DNA of 50,338 bases from Candidatus Neomarinimicrobiota bacterium (GTDB taxonomy: Bacteria; Fidelibacterota; JAANXI01). The DNA lies in contig JAIPJS010000025.1 in the NCBI GenBank assembly GCA_021734025.1, positions 1 through 50,338 on the forward strand. Reading direction: 5' to 3'. The translations under genes were made by a program, and so were the position numbers. Below are positions 8,661-17,253 of this stretch, one piece after another. Every line of letters begins with the position of its first letter. Position 1 is the first letter of the stretch. The notes beneath the pieces were generated by a model. The model was not told the DNA's origin. It saw nothing but the letters and a program-made list of their open reading frames with translations, and did no database searches.

Positions 8661-10229
8661 TTAGAAAACGACAGTTTGTGCACTGCCATCAGTAAAATGA
8701 AATTTTACCTGAAAGGCAGTGACGACTGGTGAGGTCATATCGTTATTAAATTGAAATTGAAAATTTTGGTTAGGACTACCCGGGAGTAAATAAGTATTAT
8801 TAAGATATACTTTATCACCACTTGCGCGTCCATCGTCATTATAGTAGGTAACATTAGTTGAACCGGTAGTATTCACAATTTGCTGTAAAAGATTACCACT
8901 TCCGCCCGACCAAGTCACGGTCATCGCATTTATTCTCGCGCCAAGAGTACCTTCATTATCAATAGTTACTGCAATGTTCGAACCAGTGACGCTGTATGTG
9001 CCTATTCGCGATATATTTGGGGCACTACAGCTGCGTGCTATATCGAAAGTTATTCGTTGCGTTGGCCCTTTCATCGGATCAAGTTCAACCTCAAAGGTCG
9101 TTCCGGACATATTTAACTCCCCACCACCACTACCTATGTCATCAGCAAAATGCATCTCAAGGGTAAAGGGAGAATTCGTACTATCAATAGTTATGGTATT
9201 ATCTAGGACAATTTGACTCCCTGAGCCAACCCTGGAGGTTCTATCAGGAGGATTATCCCAATCCCAATATTCTGTACTACCACCGGATAACTGCACTGAA
9301 CCTAAATATGGAGTCTCTCCGTTCCAACAATCTCCATTCGCCGAAGAGGACCAATTTACGGTCATTCGTTCAATTATGTAGGGTGGTACACCAGTATTAG
9401 AGACAGTGAAACTAACAATTTCTGGATCAGATGAATTTGCCCATTGTGTAGTCGGTGCAGTTCCTGACAACTGTAATTCTCCATAATTCGGTTCCAGGGT
9501 AATGTTCATCCTTATGTCATCATTTAAATCGACGGATACAGGTTCCGTTTTTGTAATACCAAGTGAGCTTGCATCAATGTCAATCTCTCGGTTCCCAATT
9601 GGTACATTGTTATTAAACTTATACAATTTGTCAGCAGAAACCCAACTGGGATCTGGTACACCTGGTATTGAGATATTGCTCGCTGGAACCTCACTGGGTA
9701 TTATTACGACTCCATTTTGGTCGAACAAACGAACTTCAACAGTATTATTTAATATTGCATCTCTTGAAGATGCTATATTAATAGAGAAATTGCCTCCTGG
9801 GCTATAAATGTAAGGCGTTGTTCTATCAGGAGGGTCTGGATAATATTCATATCGTTCTCCATACGCATCGTATTTGTATGAATTGGGATCATCAGCAAAA
9901 TCTATCTCTAAATATGGCCCACCCCAATTAGGTGAATTTTCATAATTTTCAACTAACTGTCCAAGAGTATCTGGCAATTTACCCATATCCCCTACATATC
10001 CAAAGTAAGTGCGTACTCCTCCATCCCGCAGATCCGGGTCACCAACTATCGCTGTTCGAATCACCTGCATTTCCTGTTGAGTTCCAAGGAATTTGCGATT
10101 ATCCAACGACCTATTTAATGACCTAACACCAACAGCTGTAAGGATACCTATGATTATTATTACCAAGACAAGTTCTAGCAGTGAGAATCCATTCTCAGCC
10201 TGCAACAAACTTTTTAATGTGCTCTTAAT
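8661..10229 (-). CDS. Giant pseudopilin with beta-domain extension (522 aa)
   Basis: Class III signal peptide protein. The cleavage site is NG|FSLLELVLVIIIIGIL, with the usual Phe+1 and Glu+5. The next ~130 residues follow a GspG-like core shared with the two neighbours upstream: AIVGDP, YFGYVGDMGKLPDTL, GGPYL and YGERYEY. The rest is Thr/Asn/Gly-rich, probably all-beta, with two copies of a domain also found twice in the 817-aa protein (about residues 270-400 and 410-522). The start is unclear. A TTG at 10208 gives 515 aa but lacks a Shine-Dalgarno and a basic leader. An ATT at 10229 sits 5 nt after AAAGGAG and gives a normal leader (KSTLKSLLQAENG), so it is preferred here. Likely surface-exposed or pilus-tip role; inference. 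Confidence 0.82.
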   Translation of the reverse strand: MKSTLKSLLQAENGFSLLELVLVIIIIGILTAVGVRSLNRSLDNRKFLGTQQEMQVIRTAIVGDPDLRDGGVRTYFGYVGDMGKLPDTLGQLVENYENSPNWGGPYLEIDFADDPNSYKYDAYGERYEYYPDPPDRTTPYIYSPGGNFSINIASSRDAILNNTVEVRLFDQNGVVIIPSEVPASNISIPGVPDPSWVSADKLYKFNNNVPIGNREIDIDASSLGITKTEPVSVDLNDDIRMNITLEPNYGELQLSGTAPTTQWANSSDPEIVSFTVSNTGVPPYIIERMTVNWSSSANGDCWNGETPYLGSVQLSGGSTEYWDWDNPPDRTSRVGSGSQIVLDNTITIDSTNSPFTLEMHFADDIGSGGGELNMSGTTFEVELDPMKGPTQRITFDIARSCSAPNISRIGTYSVTGSNIAVTIDNEGTLGARINAMTVTWSGGSGNLLQQIVNTTGSTNVTYYNDDGRASGDKVYLNNTYLLPGSPNQNFQFQFNNDMTSPVVTAFQVKFHFTDGSAQTVVF

Positions 10230-10351
10230 CCTTGCTCCTTTTACTCGGCTTTACTGAAGCTTTAACTATTTTCCTCCTAATATTCCTTTTACGAAATATT
10301 TTTCAGGTTTCAATAGTAGAAATTCAAACCACCAGTGCCTTAGCGCATTAT

Positions 10352-12805
10352 TTAACTTGTCAATCCAGAGACTGGAATAGCAATCGGATATTCGTTTCCA
10401 TAAGGGTCTTTAAAGATAACCTCAACACTAATGCCTTCCATATCAACTGGGTCACCTCCTGTACTTGCATCATAGAATCCATGAAGTAAATTGGGCGCAA
10501 TTTTACCTGGACCAAATGTAAGGGGAGAATCCAATGTCAGGGTACTATTATTGGACAATCTATCACCTCCATTTGCTTCGCTGTTAAAAACAGTAACCCC
10601 ACCAAACTCGGCTTCCGTCAAATACACTTCACTATCATGCCAATCAAAATAAATTTCTTTCACGAAAACCTTTGTTTCACCACCATTTTTAAGGGTAAAA
10701 TCCAATTCGTACACCTTGGCTTGTGGCACATTTGAATTATCAATTGGTGATACTACATATTCAGAATTATACCCACTTCCGAGACGAGATCCGCTGATAT
10801 CCAAATCTCCGCCAGCTATGATTCCGCCGACAAAATCGTGATCACTGGCTGCAATATGCGTTGAACCACCGCTCCAGAGCAAGCCAGTCAGGGAACCCGA
10901 CGTGTTCGTATACTGTATACTTCCGCCGGCCCAGAACCCTTCATTAAATACGTTCGAATTCCCTGAAATTTGGGCGCTTCCGTCCACCCAGATCAGCTTT
11001 TCAAACGTATGACTATTCCCGCTGATTTGAGCAGCTCCATCAGCATGGATAGAAGCGTTCACGGTGTGAGTATTACCTCCGCTCGTGGTCACATTCCCCC
11101 CGGCCAGGATGATTATCTCATCGTCCTCACTTGCAGTCAGCAGATCCCCACGAACGTTCACATTACCGGAAACATCAAATATCACGCTGCCGCTTATGGT
11201 GGCATCGCTGATGGTCAGTGAGCCATTATTTACCTTTATGACGTCATACTCAAAGGTAAGAGCGCTGCCGGACAGGGTGTAATTCCCAGATTCATTCCCA
11301 ACTTTGACTTCATTCGAATCATAACTCCACGGTTCTCCCATTGTAGGTAGTTCCACGTTTGCCTGGTTACCCTGCGGAGTATTGTTACAAAATGCCGGAT
11401 CCCTTCCGGGTGATGAGAAGGTACCGACGGCAGTGACATTTCCACAGAACGTACTCTGGGTGTTTCCGTTTATGGTGATATCACTATTCGAGTGGATATC
11501 CCCTGGGTTAATATTGTGATGGTTTCCGGCAATATCTATATCACCATCAACTAAAATAAAGTAATCTGTGAGAGGTTCATCGGTCTCTTCTCCACCGGTT
11601 TGCTCTTCAGGACCAGTTACTAAGGAATTAGTAACATACTGTATCTGTCCAGGTATCCCATAATTGCCAATCTCGAAGGCAATTGATTGTTTCCCGGCAT
11701 TAATTGGCCAATAGTCTATTGTGAACCGGGTACCTCTCATATCAACATTATAAACATCTCCTTTGACAACGTCCTGAAATACCATGGAGGTAAAATCCAT
11801 CTGCCCTGGCGTAAATGTAAACGGCTCATTTGACCCAAAATGGATGATACCACCACTATTGAGCCGTGCTCCCTCACCCTGATTAACATGATTAAATAGG
11901 GTATTACCTTCAACTGTAGCAGAAGCTAATTTGGGTTGAAAGGGCCCCCAATAATTCCCAAAAGACTCCCAAGTAATTCTCATTTGACGAATTTGGAAAG
12001 ATACGTCACCCGTATTTTCAGCTGTATAATCAACAATATGGTTATTGCCACCATATACATCCGCTTTCTTGGATTCAGGGGAATTAACATATTGGATAAT
12101 TCCAACACCAGGCGAATTGGTTTCAGACTGAGATGCTATATTTTCATTCCCGGTTATAGGCTGTTTATCACCATTTGAATCGATATAAAAAATATCGCCA
12201 GGACACTTTGTTAATCCATCTGCTATCCATTGATTATCCGTGTTGTTGACTTTTGTAAATGGCACGGTATCACAACCACTCAATACATATGGGGTATAAC
12301 CGGCCCGATTAAATGAAATTGTCATATCATTGTTTAAAATATCCTCTTCTGAGGACGCAAATTTGTAAGTGAGGAGTGTATCAACGCCATTAGGACCATT
12401 TGAATACACAACTACAGTTCCATCATCATATCCATATTCATTATTCCAGGGATCTTTAATTGCTTTTTCAGGATTATTTGGATATTCAGTGACATCCAGG
12501 TAAGGCCCATTCCAAGAATCACACACATCGGCAGGTTTCTTTATTAAATCCATCAAAGAAGACGGTAAAGCCCCGACATCTCCAACATATCCACATTCAC
12601 CCGCAATTTGCGGATTCCCCGCAATTGCGTACCCAATTTCCACCATTTCTTGTTTAGCAATGGTATAATTAGATTTTGCTACACTTTTTGCAACAACCTG
12701 TAAAGCAAGAGTTGCTACAATAGCAACTGCAACTAATACACCAATAAGTTGGAAAAGAGTAAATCCTCGATTCCCAGATAAAATGATATTTGGTAGCCTT
12801 TTCAT
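10352..12805 (-). CDS. Giant pseudopilin with beta-helix and repeated beta domains (817 aa)
   Basis: Basic leader MKRLPNIILSGNRG followed by FTLFQLIGVLVAVAI. This is a class III signal peptide, but Gln replaces the usual Glu+5, as in tip-type minor pseudopilins such as GspK that lack it. The GspG-like core is shared with the neighbours: AIAGNP, GYVGDVGALPSSL, WNGPYL and DPWNNEYGY. Two copies of a ~120-aa beta domain (about 255-400 and 700-817) resemble those in the 522-aa neighbour. Between them (about 410-690) lies a Gly/Asn/Ser-rich series of short turns (DIDIAGN, ITINGN, QISGNSHTF, QISGNSNVF, DLDISGS) that looks like a beta-helix, recalling PilX-associated polymer-forming domains. Far larger than any standard pilin. 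Likely tip adhesin or pilus cap; inference. Confidence 0.85.
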   Translation of the reverse strand: MKRLPNIILSGNRGFTLFQLIGVLVAVAIVATLALQVVAKSVAKSNYTIAKQEMVEIGYAIAGNPQIAGECGYVGDVGALPSSLMDLIKKPADVCDSWNGPYLDVTEYPNNPEKAIKDPWNNEYGYDDGTVVVYSNGPNGVDTLLTYKFASSEEDILNNDMTISFNRAGYTPYVLSGCDTVPFTKVNNTDNQWIADGLTKCPGDIFYIDSNGDKQPITGNENIASQSETNSPGVGIIQYVNSPESKKADVYGGNNHIVDYTAENTGDVSFQIRQMRITWESFGNYWGPFQPKLASATVEGNTLFNHVNQGEGARLNSGGIIHFGSNEPFTFTPGQMDFTSMVFQDVVKGDVYNVDMRGTRFTIDYWPINAGKQSIAFEIGNYGIPGQIQYVTNSLVTGPEEQTGGEETDEPLTDYFILVDGDIDIAGNHHNINPGDIHSNSDITINGNTQSTFCGNVTAVGTFSSPGRDPAFCNNTPQGNQANVELPTMGEPWSYDSNEVKVGNESGNYTLSGSALTFEYDVIKVNNGSLTISDATISGSVIFDVSGNVNVRGDLLTASEDDEIIILAGGNVTTSGGNTHTVNASIHADGAAQISGNSHTFEKLIWVDGSAQISGNSNVFNEGFWAGGSIQYTNTSGSLTGLLWSGGSTHIAASDHDFVGGIIAGGDLDISGSRLGSGYNSEYVVSPIDNSNVPQAKVYELDFTLKNGGETKVFVKEIYFDWHDSEVYLTEAEFGGVTVFNSEANGGDRLSNNSTLTLDSPLTFGPGKIAPNLLHGFYDASTGGDPVDMEGISVEVIFKDPYGNEYPIAIPVSGLTS

Positions 12806-12850
12806 CGTTTGGCCCTTTCTGGGTTTTCCTTTTTTGTTATACTTGAATGC

Positions 12851-13348
12851 TTAACCCGCATTTAGTTGAATGGTTATATTATCATCAGTTTGATTGATCT
12901 CGCCGTCTGGTCCCGCACTAGTTATTGAGCCCCCATTTGTTGTGCTAATTTCGTACGGATTCCCCCAGGCATCCTTTTTCCAGTCGTCATCACCTTCGGG
13001 ATTTATATAAGGGCCATTCCATCCTGACTGTGTAAATGGGTCCCAGGTATCACTACCCGGTCCTGAAGTTGGCTGCGGGGACACTAAATCTTCTAAATCG
13101 TCTGGTAGCGCATCATTATCCCCGTAAAAACCTTTGTCTGCAATCTGCCCACCCACAGTCGATTCCGGATCGCCCATAATCGCATCTTTGATAGTCTGCA
13201 GCTCCTTTTTGGTGGATTGAATCCGGGCATTTTCAATGGCCCCGGTGATTCTCGGGATCGCGGCCGCACTGAGAATTCCAAGTACGACTATCACCATGAC
13301 GAGTTCAATCAACGTAAAGCCAGCGGATTTATTCAGTCTGTGTCTCAT
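12851..13348 (-). CDS. GspG-like type II/IV pseudopilin
   Basis: A 165-aa pseudopilin with leader MRHRLNKSAG|FTLIELVMVIVVLGIL and Glu+5 present. After the helical spine come AIMGDP, GFYGDNDALPDDL, WNGPYINP, DAWGNPYEI and a C-terminal SAGPDGEINQTDDNI. The last block matches the calcium-binding end of GspG major pseudopilins. The same core, without this end, begins the two giant pseudopilins downstream. The start overlaps the preceding microprotein gene by 4 nt. Probably the main shaft subunit of this pseudopilus, though a minor pilin is possible. Confidence 0.9.
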   Translation of the reverse strand: MRHRLNKSAGFTLIELVMVIVVLGILSAAAIPRITGAIENARIQSTKKELQTIKDAIMGDPESTVGGQIADKGFYGDNDALPDDLEDLVSPQPTSGPGSDTWDPFTQSGWNGPYINPEGDDDWKKDAWGNPYEISTTNGGSITSAGPDGEINQTDDNITIQLNAG

Positions 13349-13563
13349 AAAAACACCAGTAAATCCACGAAGATCACGATTCCAATAAATATCAAAATAA
13401 TCCCCATGGCCTTGGGATGTTTCAGGATGTCTTCATCACTGAACAGAACAATATTGCCTATCTGGTTGAGTTTGATCATCGCCTTGGGGAAAAAGGTAAA
13501 TAATACGCCGCAGACCACCAGTAACCCGATTAACAGATCGTATGAACTCTTGATATCCATCAA
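13345..13563 (-). CDS. Two-TM microprotein, paralogue of the one at 8451-8657
   Basis: A 72-aa protein with hydrophobic segments at about 8-27 and 51-71 and the intervening KAMIKLNQIGNIVLFSDEDIL. Its layout and several positions match the 68-aa protein at the other end of the pseudopilin cluster. It overlaps both neighbours by 4 nt (ATGA type), so it is surely translated with them. No family is recognised. Paired placement on either side of three pseudopilins suggests an assembly or anchoring role; inference. Confidence 0.78.
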   Translation of the reverse strand: MMDIKSSYDLLIGLLVVCGVLFTFFPKAMIKLNQIGNIVLFSDEDILKHPKAMGIILIFIGIVIFVDLLVFL

Positions 13564-14687
13564 TCGTCCTCGATGGCCAGTTCGATGTTCTCGTCGCTGT
13601 CGGTCTCTTCCGATTTTTTATCTCCCCCGGCCTCCATTTTGATCCGGAGCTTCAGATCGTTGGCGCTGTCGGCGTTTCTGAGGGCTTCTTCATAGCCTAT
13701 ATCCCCCTGTTGATACAGTTTGAACAGCGATTGGTCAAACGTCTGCAACCCTTCCTGGGAACCGGCCGCGATGGTCTCCTTGATCTTATCGAACTCTCCC
13801 TTGTAAATCAGATCAGAAATTCTGGGAGTATTCAGCATCACTTCCAGGGCCGCAATTCGTCCATCTTCGTCCTTGCGCTCCACCAATCGCTGGGAGACAA
13901 TCCCCCGCATGTTCTGCGACAGCTGTAACTGCACCATCTTGTGCTGCTCGGACGGGAAAAAGTTCATCACCCGCTCCATGGTCTGGTTGGTGTTGACCGA
14001 ATGGAGGGTCGACAGCACCAGATGCCCGGTCTCCGCAAATTTTAGGGCGGAGGACATGGTTTCCTGATCCCGTATTTCCCCGATCAACAGAACATCGGGC
14101 GCCTGGCGCAGCGCACTTTTCAACGCACGCTGGTAGGATTTCGTATCCATGCCCACTTCCCGCTGGGTCACGATGCTCTTTTTATGATAGTGCAGAAATT
14201 CCAGCGGATCCTCCACCGTCACGATGTGGCAGGTCCGGTTGGTATTCTGTTCATCGATCATGGCGGCGAGGGTGGTGGACTTTCCGCTGCCCGTCGCGCC
14301 GGTAACCAGGATCAGCCCCCGCTTCGCCATGGCCAGTTCTTTTAATATCGACGGCATCCCCAATTGGTCCAGTGTCTGAATCTTGGATTTGATATGCCGG
14401 ATCACAATACCGATAGAACCACGCTGGCGGTAAATATTCAGCCGCAACCTGCCGACGCCGCTGATGGAGTAGGCGAGATCGATCTCGTTTTCCTTCTCGA
14501 ATTTCTCCTTTTGCTCCTCATTCAGGAACTGGTATGCAATAGCCTTGGTCATCTCCGGTGTAAGTTTGGTCGGAGACATGGCATACACTCCGCCCTCAAT
14601 CCGGTACATCGGAGGGGCCCCAACCGTGATATAAAGGTCGGAGGCATCCTTTTGGACCATCTTTTTTATGAGTTCATTCAGGTTCAT
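13560..14687 (-). CDS. PilT/PilU-family pilus retraction ATPase
   Basis: Hexameric secretion ATPase of the retraction class, 375 aa. Motifs: Walker A GATGSGKST (130-138), Asp box VEDPLEF (158-164), Walker B LIGEIRD (201-207), His box TGHLVLSTLH (220-229). The C-terminal segment (YEEALRNADSANDLKLRIK) is closer to PilU than to PilT and is followed by an acidic tail (EETDSDENIELAIEDD). First gene of an operon with two microproteins, three pseudopilins and tadA, so it may serve that pseudopilus specifically. A promoter match lies upstream at 14723-14751. Confidence 0.93.
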   Translation of the reverse strand: MNLNELIKKMVQKDASDLYITVGAPPMYRIEGGVYAMSPTKLTPEMTKAIAYQFLNEEQKEKFEKENEIDLAYSISGVGRLRLNIYRQRGSIGIVIRHIKSKIQTLDQLGMPSILKELAMAKRGLILVTGATGSGKSTTLAAMIDEQNTNRTCHIVTVEDPLEFLHYHKKSIVTQREVGMDTKSYQRALKSALRQAPDVLLIGEIRDQETMSSALKFAETGHLVLSTLHSVNTNQTMERVMNFFPSEQHKMVQLQLSQNMRGIVSQRLVERKDEDGRIAALEVMLNTPRISDLIYKGEFDKIKETIAAGSQEGLQTFDQSLFKLYQQGDIGYEEALRNADSANDLKLRIKMEAGGDKKSEETDSDENIELAIEDD

Positions 14688-14722
14688 AATCGCCGCAAGT
14701 TTGCCTTAGTTTTTAGTACTTC

Positions 14723-14751
14723 ATTATACGTTGTAACCGCTGTCATTCCAA
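14723..14751 (-). promoter_or_regulatory. Putative sigma70 promoter of the pilU-like/giant pseudopilin operon
   Basis: Minus strand TTGGAA (14746-14751), 17-nt spacer, TATAAT (14723-14728). The -10 is a perfect consensus. The expected start is near 14716, giving a ~29-nt leader before the ATG at 14687. Confidence 0.6.
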
Positions 14752-14765
14752 GGTTTTTGTATGTT

Positions 14766-15291
14766 TCATAGTGTTAGAGTGTTCGGGTGTTTCCCAAAGG
14801 GATCCCTTCGGGGCAAGTGTTCAAGTTCCTGTGTGACTGGTATCACAAGAGAGCCCTGTTTCATGTGCGAAGAACGCCCTCGTTCTCCCCTTCCGGGCAG
14901 CTATTCCCGGAAGGTGGCTAGCTTACCTAGAAGCTACCCGCCAGGTAGACCGAGCTACCTGGCGGGTAAAGCACTTGCTCTCCCCTCCCGGAAAACTTTC
15001 GATATGCGCCCACAACGAACCACCAACCACGAACAGTCTTCATTTTTCCCTTTTTATTCTCCATTCGTCGCTATTCATTATGAACCAATAACCGCTGAAG
15101 CGGTTACTACCAGCAGCTTCCTTGTTTCCATTTTCCATTTTCCATTTTCCCATCTCCTTATTAAACAAAACCGATTAAGAGTAGGAGTAAGATTAAGATT
15201 ATGAAACGACACTACCCCTATACCCTTATACCTTTATACCCATATACCCCTATACCCTTATACCCTTATACCCTTATACCCTTTCATCGCC
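14766..15291 (-). repeat. Composite intergenic repeat D-A-C-E between pilT and pilU-like genes
   Basis: Read on the minus strand from the pilT stop: D, a near-tandem run of ~10-nt TATACCC units (15212-15283) that even supplies the pilT stop codon at 15274-15276; A palindrome ACCGCTGAAGCGGT (15091-15104); C double hairpin (14889-14914 with 9-bp CCTTCCGGG/CCCGGAAGG arms, and 14935-14968 with 14-bp arms); E, GTGTT(A/C) units (14766-14832). CCATTTT/CCCTTTT simple runs lie between D and A. The plus-strand open frame here follows the repeat and is not a gene. Confidence 0.85.
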
Positions 15292-16323
15292 GTATTGCTC
15301 ATACACTTCTTTGGCAATTCTGTTATCCGTATAGAGGTTTTTTAACGCCTGATCCATGGTCTGCATGCCCAGCGATCCGTGGGTTTGCAGCGTCGAGGGA
15401 ATCTGGTGGGTTTTCTTTTCCCGGATCAGGCTCCGGATGGCGGTATTTGCCACCAGTATTTCAAGCGCAGGGACCCGGCCGTTCCCGTCCTTCTGCGCCA
15501 CCAGTTTTTGCGCAATAACCCCTTCCACCGCATCCGCAAACATGGTCTGGATCTGCGCCTGCTGGTTTGCGGGGAACACATCCACTATCCGGGCGACCGT
15601 TTTTGCCACCGATGCCGTGTGCAGGGTTCCGAGGACAAGGTGGCCGGTCTCCGCCGCAGTAATGGCGAGCTGAATCGTTTCAAGATCTCTGAGCTCCCCA
15701 ACCAGTATCACATCCGGATCCTCCCGCAGTGAACTGCGTAGCGCATTCGCAAAGCTGTGCGTATCCCGACCAACCTCCCGCTGGCTAATCAGACTGTTCT
15801 TGCTCTCATGGATATATTCTATGGGATCTTCGATGGTAATAATGTGATACGGCCTGGTTTCATTGATATGATCCACCATTGCCGCCAGGGTTGTGGACTT
15901 GCCGCTACCCGTCGGGCCGGTGACCAGCACCATTCCCTTTTGCCGCATTGAGAGGGACCGAACGACTTCCGGCAACCCTAATTCTTCAAAACTCCTGATT
16001 TCATTTTCGATGGCCCTGAAGACCGCCGCTTTGCCGCCGTTCTGGTAGTATGCATTCACCCGAAACCGCCCGACATTCCCCAGTTCACGGGAGAAATCGA
16101 TCTCCTTCTTCTCCTCGAACCGGTTCTGCTGGTCTTCAGTCATAATATCCGAGGTCAACACGTGCATCTCTTTTGCCGAGAGGACGGGCAGGTTTAACTT
16201 CTTCATCGCCCCGTTGACGCGCAACATGGGCCGGGCTTCAGCGTTGAGATGCAGATCCGACGCCCCGGATTTTTTCGTAAATTCTAAGAGTTCGGTGATG
16301 TTAACCATGACGGTAGTGTTCAA
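15274..16323 (-). CDS. pilT: Twitching motility/pilus retraction ATPase PilT
   Basis: A 349-aa retraction ATPase. Motifs: Walker A GPTGSGKST (136-144), Asp box IEDPIEY, Walker B LVGELRD, His box TGHLVLGTLHT, and the C-terminal AIRSLIREKKTHQIPS block that matches the AIRNLIRE motif needed for retraction in PilT. It is closer to canonical PilT than the copy at 13560. The ATG at 16323 gives an N-terminus MNTTVMVNITELL; the second Met (residue 6) is also possible. The last codons and the TAA lie inside the D repeat. Flanked on both sides by composite repeats, so it is probably transcribed alone or by read-through. Confidence 0.95.
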   Translation of the reverse strand: MNTTVMVNITELLEFTKKSGASDLHLNAEARPMLRVNGAMKKLNLPVLSAKEMHVLTSDIMTEDQQNRFEEKKEIDFSRELGNVGRFRVNAYYQNGGKAAVFRAIENEIRSFEELGLPEVVRSLSMRQKGMVLVTGPTGSGKSTTLAAMVDHINETRPYHIITIEDPIEYIHESKNSLISQREVGRDTHSFANALRSSLREDPDVILVGELRDLETIQLAITAAETGHLVLGTLHTASVAKTVARIVDVFPANQQAQIQTMFADAVEGVIAQKLVAQKDGNGRVPALEILVANTAIRSLIREKKTHQIPSTLQTHGSLGMQTMDQALKNLYTDNRIAKEVYEQYGDERV

Positions 16324-16702
16324 GTGTTTGGGTGTTCAAGTTTCTGTGTGAAGAAAGCCCTCGTACTCACCTTCCGGGTAGCTGGTTTTCCCGGAAGGTG
16401 GCTAGTACTTAGAAGCTACCCGCCAGGTAGCCCGAGCTACCTGGCGGGTAAAGCCCTTGCTCTCCCCTCGCGGGAAAATTTTCGATACGCTCACACAACG
16501 AACCACCCGAACAGCCTTCATTCTTCATTCGTCGCTTTTCATTATGTACCAATAACCGCTGAAGCGGTTACTACCAGCAGCTTCCTTGTTTCCCTTTTCC
16601 ATTTTCCATTTTCCTTTTAAACAAAACCGAGTAAGATTAGGAGTAAGATTAAGATTATGAAACGACACTACCCCTATACCCTTATACCCCTTATACCTTC
16701 TT
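16324..16702 (-). repeat. Composite intergenic repeat D-A-C-E between a pilin and pilT
   Basis: Read on the minus strand from the pilin stop: D (16668-16697), A (16555-16568), C double hairpin (16370-16398 and 16417-16450, the latter with a perfect 15-bp stem and loop CCGA), E (16324-16350) directly at the pilT start. Module order matches the copy at 14766-15291. No gene is seen. Confidence 0.85.
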
Positions 16703-17146
16703 TCACAGCCCATCTTCTAATCGTCCTTCGTCTTCGTTGTACCAAATTTGGGTATAGTATTCTGCGTTGGTTTCAGAGGGGTAGTAAAGATATACTGCCT
16801 CCCATCCTTCTCCGGGATCTGCCGGCGCCGCACCAACCTCCTCGATTCCGGCGCCCGGACTCGTTTGAGACAGTTCGAAGTCCGAGGCGTCCATAATATT
16901 TTGTTCTTCGCCGTCTTTTGCGGTATAGGAGTTATCGACTAACTCGGTGAGGGTGGGATATTCACCGCCCTTCAGCGCGTATGCCGTCCCAAGCCCCGAA
17001 ACCAGTGAACCCGTTGCCCCCTTGAACAGCGCTACCTTGGTAGAATCCTGGAGTCCGACAAATCTAGGAATAGCAACGGCTGCCATTATCCCCAGAATCA
17101 GAACCACCATTACGAGTTCAATAAGTGTAAAACCGTTCCGCACCAC
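16703..17146 (-). CDS. Type IV pilin-like protein
   Basis: Class III signal peptide and N-terminal helix VVRNG|FTLIELVMVVLILGIMAAVAIPRF, with Glu+5 present and a ~120-residue globular part rich in acidic residues. A GTG start at 17146 gives the usual short leader and sits about 10 nt after GGGAGA. The longer frame would begin at a TTG (17203) next to a likely terminator hairpin, so it is less likely. The tail ends EGRLEDGL. It resembles the two pilins upstream in the spine (IPRF, then F-K-G-A/T) but lies past a hairpin, so it may be partly uncoupled. Minor or major pilin status unknown. Confidence 0.85.
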   Translation of the reverse strand: MVRNGFTLIELVMVVLILGIMAAVAIPRFVGLQDSTKVALFKGATGSLVSGLGTAYALKGGEYPTLTELVDNSYTAKDGEEQNIMDASDFELSQTSPGAGIEEVGAAPADPGEGWEAVYLYYPSETNAEYYTQIWYNEDEGRLEDGL

Positions 17147-17205
17147 TATTAATAATTCTCCCAGAAAAGCGGTATTTTCAACTCCCGATATCCTTAATAC
17201 CAAAC

Positions 17206-17230
17206 GGGGCGAACTGCAATAATTCGCCCC
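17206..17230 (-). terminator. Hairpin between two pilin genes, possible terminator
   Basis: Perfect 8-bp stem GGGGCGAA/TTCGCCCC with a 9-nt loop, followed on the minus strand by GTTTGGTATT. The U-tract is poor, so it may only reduce read-through from the two upstream pilin genes into the third. Confidence 0.5.
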
Positions 17231-17253
17231 ATAGTAGTATCTTATATATGGAT

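Noticed and set aside
14761-15204. 147-aa plus-strand frame
   Set aside because: Translation of the A/C/E repeat modules. A similar frame appears in the copy at 16324-16620.
15212-15291. CRISPR array
   Set aside because: Repeats are ~10 nt with no unique spacers and no cas genes. It is a simple tandem array of the D module.
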